64,000 nt of DNA from Kosakonia sp. H02 (GCA_030704225.1 CP131915.1:4154001-4218000); one strand, 5' to 3'. Shown: positions 17,599 to 26,815, counted from the stretch's first letter. The notes: generated by a model from the sequence alone, not told the origin. Numbers and translations are program-made.

Positions 17599-18618
17599 TT
17601 AAGCAACTTCCGCGCTGTAATGGGATTCGAGGTGCGCGAAAGTGGTATCCGGTACAATTTCCCGAATGCGGGAAAACTGGTGTGTTTTGAGTAAACGACG
17701 CACTTCCGATGCAGAGATGGCGGTGCCGGTGGCTTTGATGCGCGGGATTTCCACCACCTCCACCGCGCCCGCCAGCAGCTGGTGCATGGTGTCGTTGTAT
17801 TGGCGGGTAATGGCACAAAAAGGTTCGCTGCCGATAAAGCGATGGGTGATGCCCAGCGCAGGGGCAATGTGATTGCGGAAAATCAGCAAATCGATTTCGC
17901 TCCACGCCTGCTGCACTTTGCCGGTCTCTTTCAGGAAATAGGCCGGGAAGGTGGCGCGGGAAATAATGTACTGCGAGCCTTCATGCACCGTGACATTCGC
18001 CAGATGCGCCACGCCCGATTTCACCATCTTCAGCCGTGCGGAAAACGGAAAGAACGAGGCGTCTTCCCTCACCACAAACAGATGCAGCCAGTCGCAGGCT
18101 TTCGCCGCCTGTTCCACCAGGTGGCGATGGCCGAGAGTGAACGGGTTGGCGTTCATGACAATCGCACCAATATGTTTCCCGGCCACGCGTTTCACCTGTA
18201 ATGAACGGCAGTAGCGTTGAATGCCCGACGGGGTATTTTCCATTAGCACGGCGTTATTGCCGCTCTGGGCGATTGGCCAAAAACCGCTGTGCTGAAAGCG
18301 CTCCCGGTTGCAGGGGCGCGTACAGAGAAACAGATGAAAATATCCGCGCGCCAGCGCCAGGTTCTCGACTTCCGCCAGCAGACGCGCACTGAGGTTTTCC
18401 CCGCGTAGCTGCTCATCCACCGCCACACATTTGATGACGTTGGCGGCAAGACCCGCACACCCCACCAGCCGGTTTCCCGACCAGGCTTCAACGAAGGTGG
18501 TAATGTCGCTGTCCATGCCTAATCCGCTGTCGGCGAGCAAAGAGCGGATGTTCTCCAGCCGTTGAGTGTTGCCGGTGACTTCCGCAATGCGAAAGTCGAT
18601 GGGGGGTCGTGTTTGCAT
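17599..18618 (-). CDS. citC: [Citrate (pro-3S)-lyase] ligase CitC
   Basis: 339 aa from the ATG at 18618. It acetylates the thiol of the CitD prosthetic group with acetate and ATP, switching the lyase on. It has an N-terminal GNAT-like domain (about residues 10-125) and a C-terminal nucleotidyltransferase domain with the motif MNANPFTLGHRHLVEQA and the ATGTAISASEVRRLL (ISxSxVR-like) signature. It is the first lyase-assembly gene, 17 nt after the FAH-family gene. Confidence 0.95.
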   Translation of the reverse strand: MQTRPPIDFRIAEVTGNTQRLENIRSLLADSGLGMDSDITTFVEAWSGNRLVGCAGLAANVIKCVAVDEQLRGENLSARLLAEVENLALARGYFHLFLCTRPCNRERFQHSGFWPIAQSGNNAVLMENTPSGIQRYCRSLQVKRVAGKHIGAIVMNANPFTLGHRHLVEQAAKACDWLHLFVVREDASFFPFSARLKMVKSGVAHLANVTVHEGSQYIISRATFPAYFLKETGKVQQAWSEIDLLIFRNHIAPALGITHRFIGSEPFCAITRQYNDTMHQLLAGAVEVVEIPRIKATGTAISASEVRRLLKTHQFSRIREIVPDTTFAHLESHYSAEVA

Positions 18619-18634
18619 CCTGTGGCCTTTGTCC

Positions 18635-19498
18635 TTAGTGCGCCGTCGCCAGCGCGTGGGCTGGCGCGTCAATGATCACATTGCTGAGATGTCCGATGTT
18701 TTCGATCTCCACTTCGATGCGATCGCCCGCTTTCATAAACAGCGGTGGCGTGCGTTTTTTGCCCACACCGCCCGGCGAGCCGGTGATGATGACATCGCCC
18801 GGCTTCAGGCTGGTGAAGGTGCTGATGTACTCAATCAGTTCGGCGACCTTATGGATCATGCTGGCGGTGTTGTCGTCCTGTACCATGCGGCCATTCAGCC
18901 AGGTACGAATGGCGAGCGTGTGCGGGTCGGGGATTTCATCTGCGGTGGTCATCCACGGGCCGAACGCGCCGGTCTGCCGCCAATTTTTCCCGGCGGTAAA
19001 CCAGCTGTGCTGCCAGTCACGCGCGGAGCCATCCATATAGCAGCTATACCCGCCGACATGGCTGAGCGCCGCCTCGCGGGAAATATCTTCGCCGCCTTTG
19101 CCGATGATCACGGCCAGTTCGCCTTCGTAGTCGAATTCGCTGGAGTGACGCGGTTTCAGTACCGGCGCGTTATGCCCGGTTTGCGAGTCGGCAAAGCGGA
19201 CAAACAGCGTTGGTGCCGGGTTGTGCTGGTCAAACTCTTTGCGTTTTTCGGCGTAGTTCATACCGACGCAGAGAATTTTCCCTGGGTTATCGATAACCGG
19301 CAGGAAGTCGATGTCGTCAACGTGGAGATCTGCCGCTTCGCCGTTTAACTGCTGCGCTTCAGGCAGCGCATCTGCGGCGAGCAGAGATTTCAAATCAGCG
19401 TAGCGATCGCCCAGGCGCTGGCCGAGGTTAATTACCCCGTCCGCTTTAACGATGCCGTAGCTGCGGATCCCCTGATGGACAAAGCTTGCGAGTTTCAT
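18635..19498 (-). CDS. FAH-family enzyme, candidate oxaloacetate tautomerase or decarboxylase
   Basis: 287 aa from the ATG at 19498. It belongs to the fumarylacetoacetate hydrolase family. The metal-binding triad has the spacing of FAHD1-type enzymes: E125 and E127 in EFDYEGELAVIIG, and D156 in YSCYMDGSARDWQ. The substrate-region motifs NYAEKR and GPWMTTADEIPDP, and the C-terminal GDVIITGSPGGVG, are present. Annotated relatives include ureidoglycolate lyase and 2-hydroxyhepta-2,4-diene-1,7-dioate isomerase. FAHD1 decarboxylates oxaloacetate and FAHD2 tautomerises it. Its position between citW and citC, in an operon without oadGAB, makes oxaloacetate the likely substrate; that is inference. 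Confidence 0.85.
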   Translation of the reverse strand: MKLASFVHQGIRSYGIVKADGVINLGQRLGDRYADLKSLLAADALPEAQQLNGEAADLHVDDIDFLPVIDNPGKILCVGMNYAEKRKEFDQHNPAPTLFVRFADSQTGHNAPVLKPRHSSEFDYEGELAVIIGKGGEDISREAALSHVGGYSCYMDGSARDWQHSWFTAGKNWRQTGAFGPWMTTADEIPDPHTLAIRTWLNGRMVQDDNTASMIHKVAELIEYISTFTSLKPGDVIITGSPGGVGKKRTPPLFMKAGDRIEVEIENIGHLSNVIIDAPAHALATAH

Positions 19499-19520
19499 AT
19501 CAGTTCCTGTAATGCATGAA

Positions 19521-20885
19521 TCAAATGAGGAAATTGCCGAGCACCAACAGCGATACCGATACGTTGATCGCGCCGCCAATACGGGTAGCAATCTGTGCAA
19601 ACGGCATCAGGCTCATGCGGTTACCCGCGGTGAGGATGGCAACGTCCCCGGTACCGCCCTGGCCGCTCTGACAGCAAGAAACGATGGCGACATCGATCGG
19701 GTGCATACCGATCTTTTTGCCGACGAAGAAGCCGGTGGCAACCAGAGCAGAAACGGTACTGACAATGACCAGCAAATTGTTGATGGTGAAGGCGTTAACC
19801 AGTTCTTCCCATGGCGTAATCGCCACACCAACGGCGAAGAGGATCGGATAGGTGACAGAGGTCTGGAAGAATTTGTACACCACCTGCGAGCCTTCCAGCA
19901 GGCGCGGAGAAACGCCGTGTGCCAGCTTGATAAGCACCGCAATAAACAGCATCCCGACCGGCGCAGGCAGGCCAATCAGCTTGTGGCCGAGCATGCCAAT
20001 CATATAAAGCAGCACCGCCAGCAGCGCGCCTGCGGCGATGGTGGTGACATCGGTTTTGCCGGAAAATGCTGGCGCAGCGGGCGCTTGTTCGTCGCCGTTG
20101 CTGCGGTTCGGCATCAACTGGCCTTCGCCGGTCAGGTGCGGGAAGCGTTTACCGAGTTGGTTCAGGCAGCCGGAGATGATGATGGCCGTCAAACCGCCGA
20201 GCATCACCATGGGCAGAACGCGACCGAGCGCAACGCCCTGATCCATATGAAGCAAGGTGGCGTAACCGATGGAAAGTGGAATTGCGCCTTCGCCCACGCC
20301 GCCTGCCATGATCGGCAGAATGATAAAGAAGAAGATCTGGAACGGCTCCATGCCGAGCGCCAAGCCAACGCCCATCCCGACAATCATGCCGACGATTTCA
20401 CCGCACAGCATCGGGAAGAAAATACGCAGAAAGCCCTGAATCAGCGTGGTGCGATTCATGCTCATGATGCTGCCGACAATAATGCAGCAGATGTAGAGAT
20501 AGAGAATGTTGGTGGATTTGTAGAACTTAGTTGTGGATTCAACCACCACATCCGGCAGCAAGCCGTAATAGACCATCGCCGAGGGGATAAAGGTGGCGCA
20601 AATCGCCGCCGCACCCAGTTTACCGACAATGGGCAGACGCTTGCCGAATTCGCCGCAGGCAAAACCGAAGAATGCCAATGTGGCAACCATCACCACGATA
20701 TCACTCGGTAACTTACCGCCGAGGCAGTCAATGGCAATTAACGCGCCCGCCAGCAGGAATAATGGCAGTGGAATAATCCCGACCTTCCAGCTATCCATAA
20801 TGTGCCACCACTTATCTTTCAGTGATGTTTTTTGAATCGCTAGCGATTCAGAGGTAACAGAGAATGAATCGTCAGTTGTGCTCAT
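19521..20885 (-). CDS. citW: CitW-like citrate carrier, 2-hydroxycarboxylate transporter family
   Basis: 454 aa inner-membrane carrier with about 11 hydrophobic segments. The two re-entrant loop motifs of the 2-HCT family are visible: MAGGVGEGAIPLS in the first half and QSGQGGTGDVAILTAGNRM in the second. The terminal ARIGG (here TRIGG) holds the arginine that binds the substrate carboxylate. It is longer at the N-terminus than Klebsiella CitS and looks closer to CitW, a citrate/acetate exchanger. It is first in the operon, so citrate uptake and cleavage are co-transcribed. CimH- or MaeN-like malate transport is an alternative. Confidence 0.85.
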   Translation of the reverse strand: MSTTDDSFSVTSESLAIQKTSLKDKWWHIMDSWKVGIIPLPLFLLAGALIAIDCLGGKLPSDIVVMVATLAFFGFACGEFGKRLPIVGKLGAAAICATFIPSAMVYYGLLPDVVVESTTKFYKSTNILYLYICCIIVGSIMSMNRTTLIQGFLRIFFPMLCGEIVGMIVGMGVGLALGMEPFQIFFFIILPIMAGGVGEGAIPLSIGYATLLHMDQGVALGRVLPMVMLGGLTAIIISGCLNQLGKRFPHLTGEGQLMPNRSNGDEQAPAAPAFSGKTDVTTIAAGALLAVLLYMIGMLGHKLIGLPAPVGMLFIAVLIKLAHGVSPRLLEGSQVVYKFFQTSVTYPILFAVGVAITPWEELVNAFTINNLLVIVSTVSALVATGFFVGKKIGMHPIDVAIVSCCQSGQGGTGDVAILTAGNRMSLMPFAQIATRIGGAINVSVSLLVLGNFLI

Positions 20886-21218
20886 AATTAAGCCCCTTGG
20901 TTATTTTGTGCTTACAGCGTAATGGGCTAAATACGCACTTTATGTGAGGGGAAGCATAATAAAACCGGAGTTTTTAAGGCACCTATGGTTTTTATGGTTT
21001 CTTTTATTTTGTGTGATTCACGCCTTAATTACTGGCGTGGTTTTTATGGTTTTTTTAAATAACGGCACAAGGTAATAACATTTCCAAAAGAGAATATTTA
21101 ACAGTCATTTTTCCCGCCAGCACTGGCTGTGCAAGGGATCACAAGTTTCCAGTAAACTGCGCATGCCCGCGAAAAAAGATGGTACATTGAGTTTTTACTG
21201 ATTGCCGTGCGTACCGTC
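20886..21218. promoter_or_regulatory. Divergent citW / citAB-like control region
   Basis: 330 bp between the divergent citrate operon and the two-component system. It is AT-rich with homopolymer runs. A perfect 15-bp direct repeat (TGGTTTTTATGGTTT) lies at 20986-21000 and 21038-21052, 52 bp apart, close to five helical turns. CitB-family regulators bind AT-rich sites in such intergenic regions, so these are candidate operators. TGTGATTC at 21012 is only a CRP half-site. Confidence 0.55.
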
Positions 21219-22856
21219 ATGAAAGTCTCTTTTCAAATCAAGCTGTTTATTTCGTTGGTACTTTTCTTCTCCGGCTTATTCGTCCTGCTGGGCGTTTATT
21301 ATTACAAGGACGTCGGTCGCCAGCTTTACCAGGAAATGAGCGCAAGAGCAAAAATACAAGCTGAAGAAATAGCGATTATTCCGAATTTACGCGAATCGGT
21401 TGCCAATAAAAATATACGAGCAATCGCGCAATTTATGCAGAAAGTGGTGGCGCGCAGCGATGCAAGTTTTATTGTTATCGGCGATGACAAAGGTCTGCAT
21501 CTATTTCATTCCGTGCATTCTGATGTCGTGGGAAAAACACTGGTGGGCGGTGACAATGCCGACGTATTACAAGGGAAAAGCACCACCACTATTCGCAAAG
21601 GAGGGCTGGGTATTTCACTACGTAGCAAAGCGCCAATACTTGATGATGCCGGGCATGTGGTTGGGATTGTTTCCGTTGGCTATCTGACCAGCTATCTCGA
21701 CACGATTACCCTTGGCAAGGTGATAAATATTTTTATTGCCGCCGTGCTGCTGTTGGTCGCGCTGTTTGTCTTTTCCTGGTTTTTTACCCGCAGCATCAAA
21801 AAGCAGATCTTTTCGCTTGAGCCGCGCGAGATTGGCCTGCTGGTGCGCCAGCAAAAAGCGATGATGGAGTCGATTTATGAGGGAGTCATTGCCATTGATA
21901 GCGAGTCGCGCATTGAGGTGATTAACCAGGCAGCGCGCAAACTGTTGGGGTTAAGCCAGCCCACCCGCGCCCTGCGCGGGCAGACGATTGGGGACGTCAT
22001 TGCGCCGGTGCCATTTTTTTCTTCGCCGGCGATGCTGGAACATGATACCCATGACGAGATTTGCCGGTTCAATCAATTAACGGTGATTGCCAGCCGGGTG
22101 CGCATCATGCTGGAGGATACGTTGCAAGGGTGGGTAATCACCTTTCGCGATCGCAATGAGATAGATAGCCTGAGCGCGCAGCTTAGCCAGGTGAAGCGCT
22201 ATGCCGACAACCTGCGCATTATGCGTCACGAGCAGCTTAACCGCATGACCACCCTTTCCGGCCTGCTGCATATGGAGCGTTACGACGAAGCGGTACATTA
22301 CATTCAGGCGCAGTCGGAACATGCGCAGGAACTGCTGGATTTTATCTCGTCGCGCTTTAGCTCGCCGACAATCTGCGGCCTGCTGCTGGGGAAAGCGGCG
22401 CGCGCCCGTGAAAAAGGCGTGGAACTGACGTTCGATCCGCTCAGCCAGATGGACCGCCCCTGCCGGGTGCTGGGCGAAGCGGAGATTATTTCAATCATTG
22501 GCAATTTGCTGGATAACGCCATTGAGGCCACACAGCGCGCCGACCTGCCGCACGATCCGGTGGAAGTGCTGATTTTGCTTAACGACAGGGAACTGATTAT
22601 TGAAGTGGCGGATCGCGGGATTGGTATCGAGCCGGCAATGGGCGATCGCATTTTTGAACGCGGGATGACCACCAAGCGCAGTGGCGACCACGGTATCGGT
22701 CTGTACTTGATCGCCAGCTATGTCACGCAGGTTGGCGGGTCGATTGATGTGTCGGCCAACGCGCCTCGCGGCACGATTTTCTCTCTCTTTATTCCTGAAA
22801 CGGGCAGCGTTCAGCGTCCCGTCGCGACCCTGGAAGCCAAGAATTATGCAATATGA
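21219..22856 (+). CDS. citA: CitA/DpiB-type sensor histidine kinase
   Basis: 545 aa from the ATG at 21219 (a GTG at 21207 would add four residues). It has a membrane helix at about 8-28, a periplasmic PAS-like sensor to about 165, a second helix, a cytoplasmic PAS domain, the H-box with His337 (MRHEQLNRM) and an ATPase domain (NLLDNAIEAT, DRGIGI, GIGLYLI). Aligned to Klebsiella CitA, citrate ligands H69, R107, K109 and S124 are kept (here H97, R135, K137, S152), but R66 is His94 and S101 is Gly129. The ligand could therefore differ from free citrate. It overlaps the regulator gene by 11 nt. K-12 equivalent: dpiB. Confidence 0.88.
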   Translation: MKVSFQIKLFISLVLFFSGLFVLLGVYYYKDVGRQLYQEMSARAKIQAEEIAIIPNLRESVANKNIRAIAQFMQKVVARSDASFIVIGDDKGLHLFHSVHSDVVGKTLVGGDNADVLQGKSTTTIRKGGLGISLRSKAPILDDAGHVVGIVSVGYLTSYLDTITLGKVINIFIAAVLLLVALFVFSWFFTRSIKKQIFSLEPREIGLLVRQQKAMMESIYEGVIAIDSESRIEVINQAARKLLGLSQPTRALRGQTIGDVIAPVPFFSSPAMLEHDTHDEICRFNQLTVIASRVRIMLEDTLQGWVITFRDRNEIDSLSAQLSQVKRYADNLRIMRHEQLNRMTTLSGLLHMERYDEAVHYIQAQSEHAQELLDFISSRFSSPTICGLLLGKAARAREKGVELTFDPLSQMDRPCRVLGEAEIISIIGNLLDNAIEATQRADLPHDPVEVLILLNDRELIIEVADRGIGIEPAMGDRIFERGMTTKRSGDHGIGLYLIASYVTQVGGSIDVSANAPRGTIFSLFIPETGSVQRPVATLEAKNYAI

Positions 22857-23538
22857 ACCGATAGACGTGCTGATAGTAGAAGATGAAGACACGCTCGCGC
22901 AGCTTAATGCTGAACTGGTCAGCAAACATCCGCGCCTGCGGCTGGTCGGGATTGCGTCGTCGCTCACTGAAGCGAAAGCGCTGCTGAGCAGCACGCAGCC
23001 GCAACTCGTATTGCTCGATAATTATCTGCCGGATGGCAAAGGCATCACGCTTATTGGCGATCCACGGATTATTCATGCTAACTGCTCGGTAATTTTTATT
23101 ACCGCCGCCAGCGACATGGATACCTGTAGCCTGGCTATCCGCAACGGCGCATTTGACTACATTCTTAAGCCGGTATCGTGGAAACGGCTAAGCCAGTCGC
23201 TGGAGCGCTTTGTACAGTTTGCCGAGCAGCAGCGGGTGTGGAAGATAGTCGACCAGCAAAACGTCGATTCGCTCTATCAGTTGCAGGCGAAGAACTACCG
23301 CCAGGATAACGGCAGCAAAGGGATTGAAGAGAGTACGCTGGCGCTGATCCAGAAACTGTTTGCCGACGAGATGGAGCGCTGCTTTTCCGTCGATGAGGTA
23401 GTCAGCGAGACGGGCTTAAGCAAAACCACTACCCGCCGCTACCTGGAGCACTGCGTAGAAGCCGGTTTTCTGCTGGTGGAGATGCAATACGGCAAAATCG
23501 GCCATCCGCGGCGGATGTATCGCCGCGTCGCCGCATAA
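22846..23538 (+). CDS. citB: CitB/DpiA-type response regulator
   Basis: 230 aa from the ATG at 22846 (MQYEPIDVLIVEDEDTL). The receiver domain has the acidic pocket VEDED, phosphoacceptor D58 (LLDNYLPDGKG), and the conserved Thr and Lys (FITAAS, ILKPVSW). The C-terminal helix-turn-helix (SVDEVVSETGLSKTTTRRYLEHC) is that of the CitB/DcuR family. It is predicted to activate the divergent citW-citG operon. The larger frame upstream is spurious. Confidence 0.9.
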   Translation: MQYEPIDVLIVEDEDTLAQLNAELVSKHPRLRLVGIASSLTEAKALLSSTQPQLVLLDNYLPDGKGITLIGDPRIIHANCSVIFITAASDMDTCSLAIRNGAFDYILKPVSWKRLSQSLERFVQFAEQQRVWKIVDQQNVDSLYQLQAKNYRQDNGSKGIEESTLALIQKLFADEMERCFSVDEVVSETGLSKTTTRRYLEHCVEAGFLLVEMQYGKIGHPRRMYRRVAA

Positions 23539-23560
23539 TGATTCCCCCCGGGGCAGTGCG

Positions 23561-25696
23561 CTACTTCAGCACGTAACCATACAGGCGCTTAATGCCATCG
23601 GCGTCGGTTTCAGAATAGACGCCCTGCAACTCGGGTGAAAAGCCTGGCAGCATATTGACGCCCTCTTCCAGCGCAAGGAAGTAGCGTTGCACCGCCCCGC
23701 CCCACACTTCACCGGGCACGACGCACAGCACGCCCGGCGGATATGGCAGCGCGCCTTCCGCCGCGATACGCCCTTCGGCTTCGCTGATGCGCACCAGTTC
23801 CACATTGCCGCGAATAAATTCGCTGTTGGCATCCTGCGGGTTCATGACGACCGCCGGCAGGCTCGCTTTGCGGAACATCGCTTTTTGCAGATCTTTCACA
23901 TCAAAGCTGACGTAGAGATCGTGCATCTCCTGGCACAACTCGCGCAGGGTGTAATCGCGGTAGCGCACCGGGTATTTGTTAAAGATGGTTGGCAGCACGT
24001 CGGCGAGCGGCGTGTCATCTTCAATATGCTGTTCAAACTGAGCGATCATCGCCACCAGTTGCGCCATCTTCGAAGCGCTTTCGGCAGGAGTCAGCAGGAA
24101 CAGGATCGAGTTGAGATCGCACTTCTCCGGCACAATGCCGTTTTCACGCAGGAAGTGCGCCAGGATGGTCGCCGGAATGCCGAACTCTGTGTACTCACCG
24201 GTTTCAGCATCAATACCCGGGGTGGTGAGCAGCAATTTGCAGGGATCGACAAAATATTGCTCGCGCGCATAACCGTCAAAACCGTGCCATTTGTCGCCGG
24301 GTTCGAAGCTGAAGAAGCGGCGCTCGCGGGCGATGATGTCGGTCGGATGATCCTGCCACGGGCGACCGGCAATTTCCGGTGGCACAAAGGGTTTAATCAT
24401 CTTGCAGTTGGCAATGATCGCTTTGCGCGCCTCAATACCCAGCTCAACGCACTCGGCCCACAGGCGGCGACCGCTCTCCCCCTGGTGGATTTTGGCGTTG
24501 ATATCCAGCGCGGCAAACAGCGGGTAGAACGGGCTGGTCGAGGCGTGCAGCATAAAGGCATTGTTCAGGCGCTTGTGCGGGCAAAACCGCGCCTGCCCGC
24601 GCAGGTGGTTATCCTTTTTATGGATCTGCGAGGTTTGCGAGAAACCCGCCTGCTGTTTATGCACCGATTGGGTGACAAAAATGCCCGGATCGTTCTCGTT
24701 CAAATCCAGCAGCAGCGGCGAACAGTCGGCCATCATCGGAATAAACTGCTCATAACCGACCCAAGCCGAGTCAAACAGGATGTAATCGCACAAGCTGCCG
24801 ATCTTGTCGATCACCTGGCGCGCGTTGTAGACAGTGCCATCGTAAGTGCCGAGTTGGATCACCGCCAGGCGGAACGGGCGCGGCTGGGCGGCTTTTTCCG
24901 GTGCCACTTCGCGGATCAATTCGCGCAGGTAGCTTTCGTCAAAACAGTGATCGTCAATGCCGCCGATAAAGCCAAACGGGTTACGCGCTGCTTCCAGATA
25001 AACCGGCGTCGCCCCGGCCTGGATCAGCGCGCCGTGGTGGTTGGATTTGTGGTTGTTACGATCGAACAACACCAGATCGCCGCGCGTCAGCAGCGCGTTG
25101 GTCACTACTTTGTTGGCGGCAGACGTCCCGTTGAGCACGAAGTACGTTTTATCGGCGTTAAACACTTTCGCGGCAAATTTTTGCGCGTGCTTGGCGGAGC
25201 CTTCATGGATAAGCAAGTCGCCCAGTTTCACGTCGGCGTTGCACATGTCGGCACGAAAAACGTTCTCACCGAAAAACTCATAGAACTGGCGTCCCGCCGG
25301 ATGCTTTTTGAAAAACTCACCGTGCTGATGGCCAGGGCAGGCAAACGTGCTGTTTTTCATTTCAACATATTGGCGCAGCGTGTCGAAAAATGGCGGCAAC
25401 AGGTTCTCTTCATAGTCGCAGGCAGCGGTTTCCAGCTCCAGCCACTCTTGATCTTTCCCGCTCATCACCGCCATTACACCCTCTGGCGCGGTAACGGGCT
25501 CGCTGGAGAATAAAAAGACCGGCACATTAAAACCAGTGCGTTTGAGCAGCGCGAGAATACCGCTGCGGCTCTCTGCCAGTGTGATGACGACTGCCGCCAC
25601 ATCCGTAAAATCGGTACTGTCCAGCGTCACCACTTCACGGTGTGTGGAAAGCAGGGATACCAGCTCACGGCTGACGGCAATTTTCAGTGAGTTCAT
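23561..25696 (-). CDS. speC: Constitutive ornithine decarboxylase SpeC
   Basis: 711 aa from the ATG at 25696, the exact K-12 SpeC length. It is a fold-type I PLP enzyme converting ornithine to putrescine. The PLP-binding lysine is in VTQSVHKQQAGFSQ. The flavodoxin-like N-terminal domain (about 1-105) and the acidic-pocket FACPGHQHGEFFKKHPAGR motif are present. It is the biosynthetic SpeC rather than inducible SpeF, because it sits next to yqgA and tRNA-Phe as in K-12 and no speFL/potE is seen. Confidence 0.95.
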   Translation of the reverse strand: MNSLKIAVSRELVSLLSTHREVVTLDSTDFTDVAAVVITLAESRSGILALLKRTGFNVPVFLFSSEPVTAPEGVMAVMSGKDQEWLELETAACDYEENLLPPFFDTLRQYVEMKNSTFACPGHQHGEFFKKHPAGRQFYEFFGENVFRADMCNADVKLGDLLIHEGSAKHAQKFAAKVFNADKTYFVLNGTSAANKVVTNALLTRGDLVLFDRNNHKSNHHGALIQAGATPVYLEAARNPFGFIGGIDDHCFDESYLRELIREVAPEKAAQPRPFRLAVIQLGTYDGTVYNARQVIDKIGSLCDYILFDSAWVGYEQFIPMMADCSPLLLDLNENDPGIFVTQSVHKQQAGFSQTSQIHKKDNHLRGQARFCPHKRLNNAFMLHASTSPFYPLFAALDINAKIHQGESGRRLWAECVELGIEARKAIIANCKMIKPFVPPEIAGRPWQDHPTDIIARERRFFSFEPGDKWHGFDGYAREQYFVDPCKLLLTTPGIDAETGEYTEFGIPATILAHFLRENGIVPEKCDLNSILFLLTPAESASKMAQLVAMIAQFEQHIEDDTPLADVLPTIFNKYPVRYRDYTLRELCQEMHDLYVSFDVKDLQKAMFRKASLPAVVMNPQDANSEFIRGNVELVRISEAEGRIAAEGALPYPPGVLCVVPGEVWGGAVQRYFLALEEGVNMLPGFSPELQGVYSETDADGIKRLYGYVLK

Positions 25697-26095
25697 AAGC
25701 ACAAATACCCGTTTCAGGGGAGTAAAAAGCCCCAGGCGAAGCCGCGGCCTCGCCCAACAAAGGTGTCTGACTGGAATCAGCTCCGACCGCCAGACATCAG
25801 TAAAAGCAGAAAACCGCTGATCTTACTGTTGTCCTACAGTGAGCGTGCGTTACCCTCACCGCATGGTGAGTGAAGTCGGGGATAAAATGACACGGGTGCC
25901 CCTTTGCACATGGGCATGAAGCGCGCAGTAAACGGCTGAATTATGCAACATCAGGCGGCCCCGTCAGGTGGATGAAAATTCGCGCAATCATGTCATCTTT
26001 CACCTGGAGGCGCAACCTGAGCGGTATTGAGCGCGCATAAAAATGCTATGGTATGCGCCTTGTTATTCATTAATAAACTATTCAGGAGAATCGAC
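25697..26095. other. Intergenic region between speC and yqgA
   Basis: About 400 bp between divergent genes, with no convincing ORF. A GC-rich inverted repeat at 25735-25754 (GGCGAAGCC / GGCCTCGCC) lies in the expected speC leader. AGGAG at 26084-26088 is the yqgA ribosome site. It should hold both promoters. Confidence 0.45.
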
Positions 26096-26815
26096 GTGTT
26101 GACGGGTCCCTTTATTAATGCCGCTGCCGTTCTTATCGGCGGGACGATCGGTGCGCTGCTAAGCCACCGTCTGCCGGAGCGCGTGCGCTCATCAATGCCG
26201 TCGATTTTTGGCCTCGCCTCGTTAGGGATTGGTATTTTGCTGGTAGTGAAATGTGTCAACCTGCCGGTAATGGTGCTGGCAACGCTGGTTGGTACGTTAA
26301 TAGGCGAGCTCTGTTATGTGGAGCGCGGCATCAGCAATGGGGTTAACGCTTTGCGTAATCTGGTGCAAAAGCGCAAATCAGATGAGGCAGCGACCAGCGC
26401 GCATGAATCGTTTATCCAGAGCCTGGTAGCGATCATCATTTTGTTTTGCGCCAGCGGCACCGGGATTTTTGGCGCCATGCGCGAAGGGATGACCGGCGAT
26501 CCCAGCATTCTGATTGCTAAAGCGTTTCTCGATTTCTTCACGGCGGTGATTTTTGCAACCTCGCTCGGGTTTGCCGTGGCGGTGATCTCGGTGCCGATGC
26601 TGATTGTTCAGCTTACGCTCGCCACCTGCGCGACGCTTATCCTGCCGTTGACCACGCCCGCCATGATGGGCGATTTCACCGCCGTTGGCGGGGTTTTGCT
26701 GCTGGCTACGGGGTTGCGCATTTGCGGAATCAAGATGTTTGCGGTGGCGAATATGCTGCCCGCGCTGGTGCTGGCCATGCCGATTTCCGCCCTGTGGACG
26801 GCGCTTTTTGCCTGA
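26096..26815 (+). CDS. yqgA: DUF554 inner membrane protein YqgA
   Basis: 239 aa from a GTG at 26096 with AGGAG seven bases upstream; K-12 YqgA is 235. It is very hydrophobic, with about seven membrane helices. Conserved motifs are GPFINAAAVLIGGTIGALL, FCASGTGIFGAMREGMTGDPSILIAKAFLD and LLLATGLRICGIKMF. The family function is unknown; the inverted-topology repeats suggest a transporter. It lies between speC and tRNA-Phe, as in K-12. Confidence 0.92.
   Translation: MLTGPFINAAAVLIGGTIGALLSHRLPERVRSSMPSIFGLASLGIGILLVVKCVNLPVMVLATLVGTLIGELCYVERGISNGVNALRNLVQKRKSDEAATSAHESFIQSLVAIIILFCASGTGIFGAMREGMTGDPSILIAKAFLDFFTAVIFATSLGFAVAVISVPMLIVQLTLATCATLILPLTTPAMMGDFTAVGGVLLLATGLRICGIKMFAVANMLPALVLAMPISALWTALFA

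Noticed and set aside
19512..20711. 399-codon plus-strand frame
   Set aside because: Antisense shadow of the citrate carrier; composition (N/D/H/R-rich) is that of a reversed membrane protein gene.
23687..25513. 608-codon plus-strand frame
   Set aside because: It lies antisense to speC in GC-rich coding DNA. The translation is R/H/V-rich with no domain, and the opposite strand is a complete ornithine decarboxylase.
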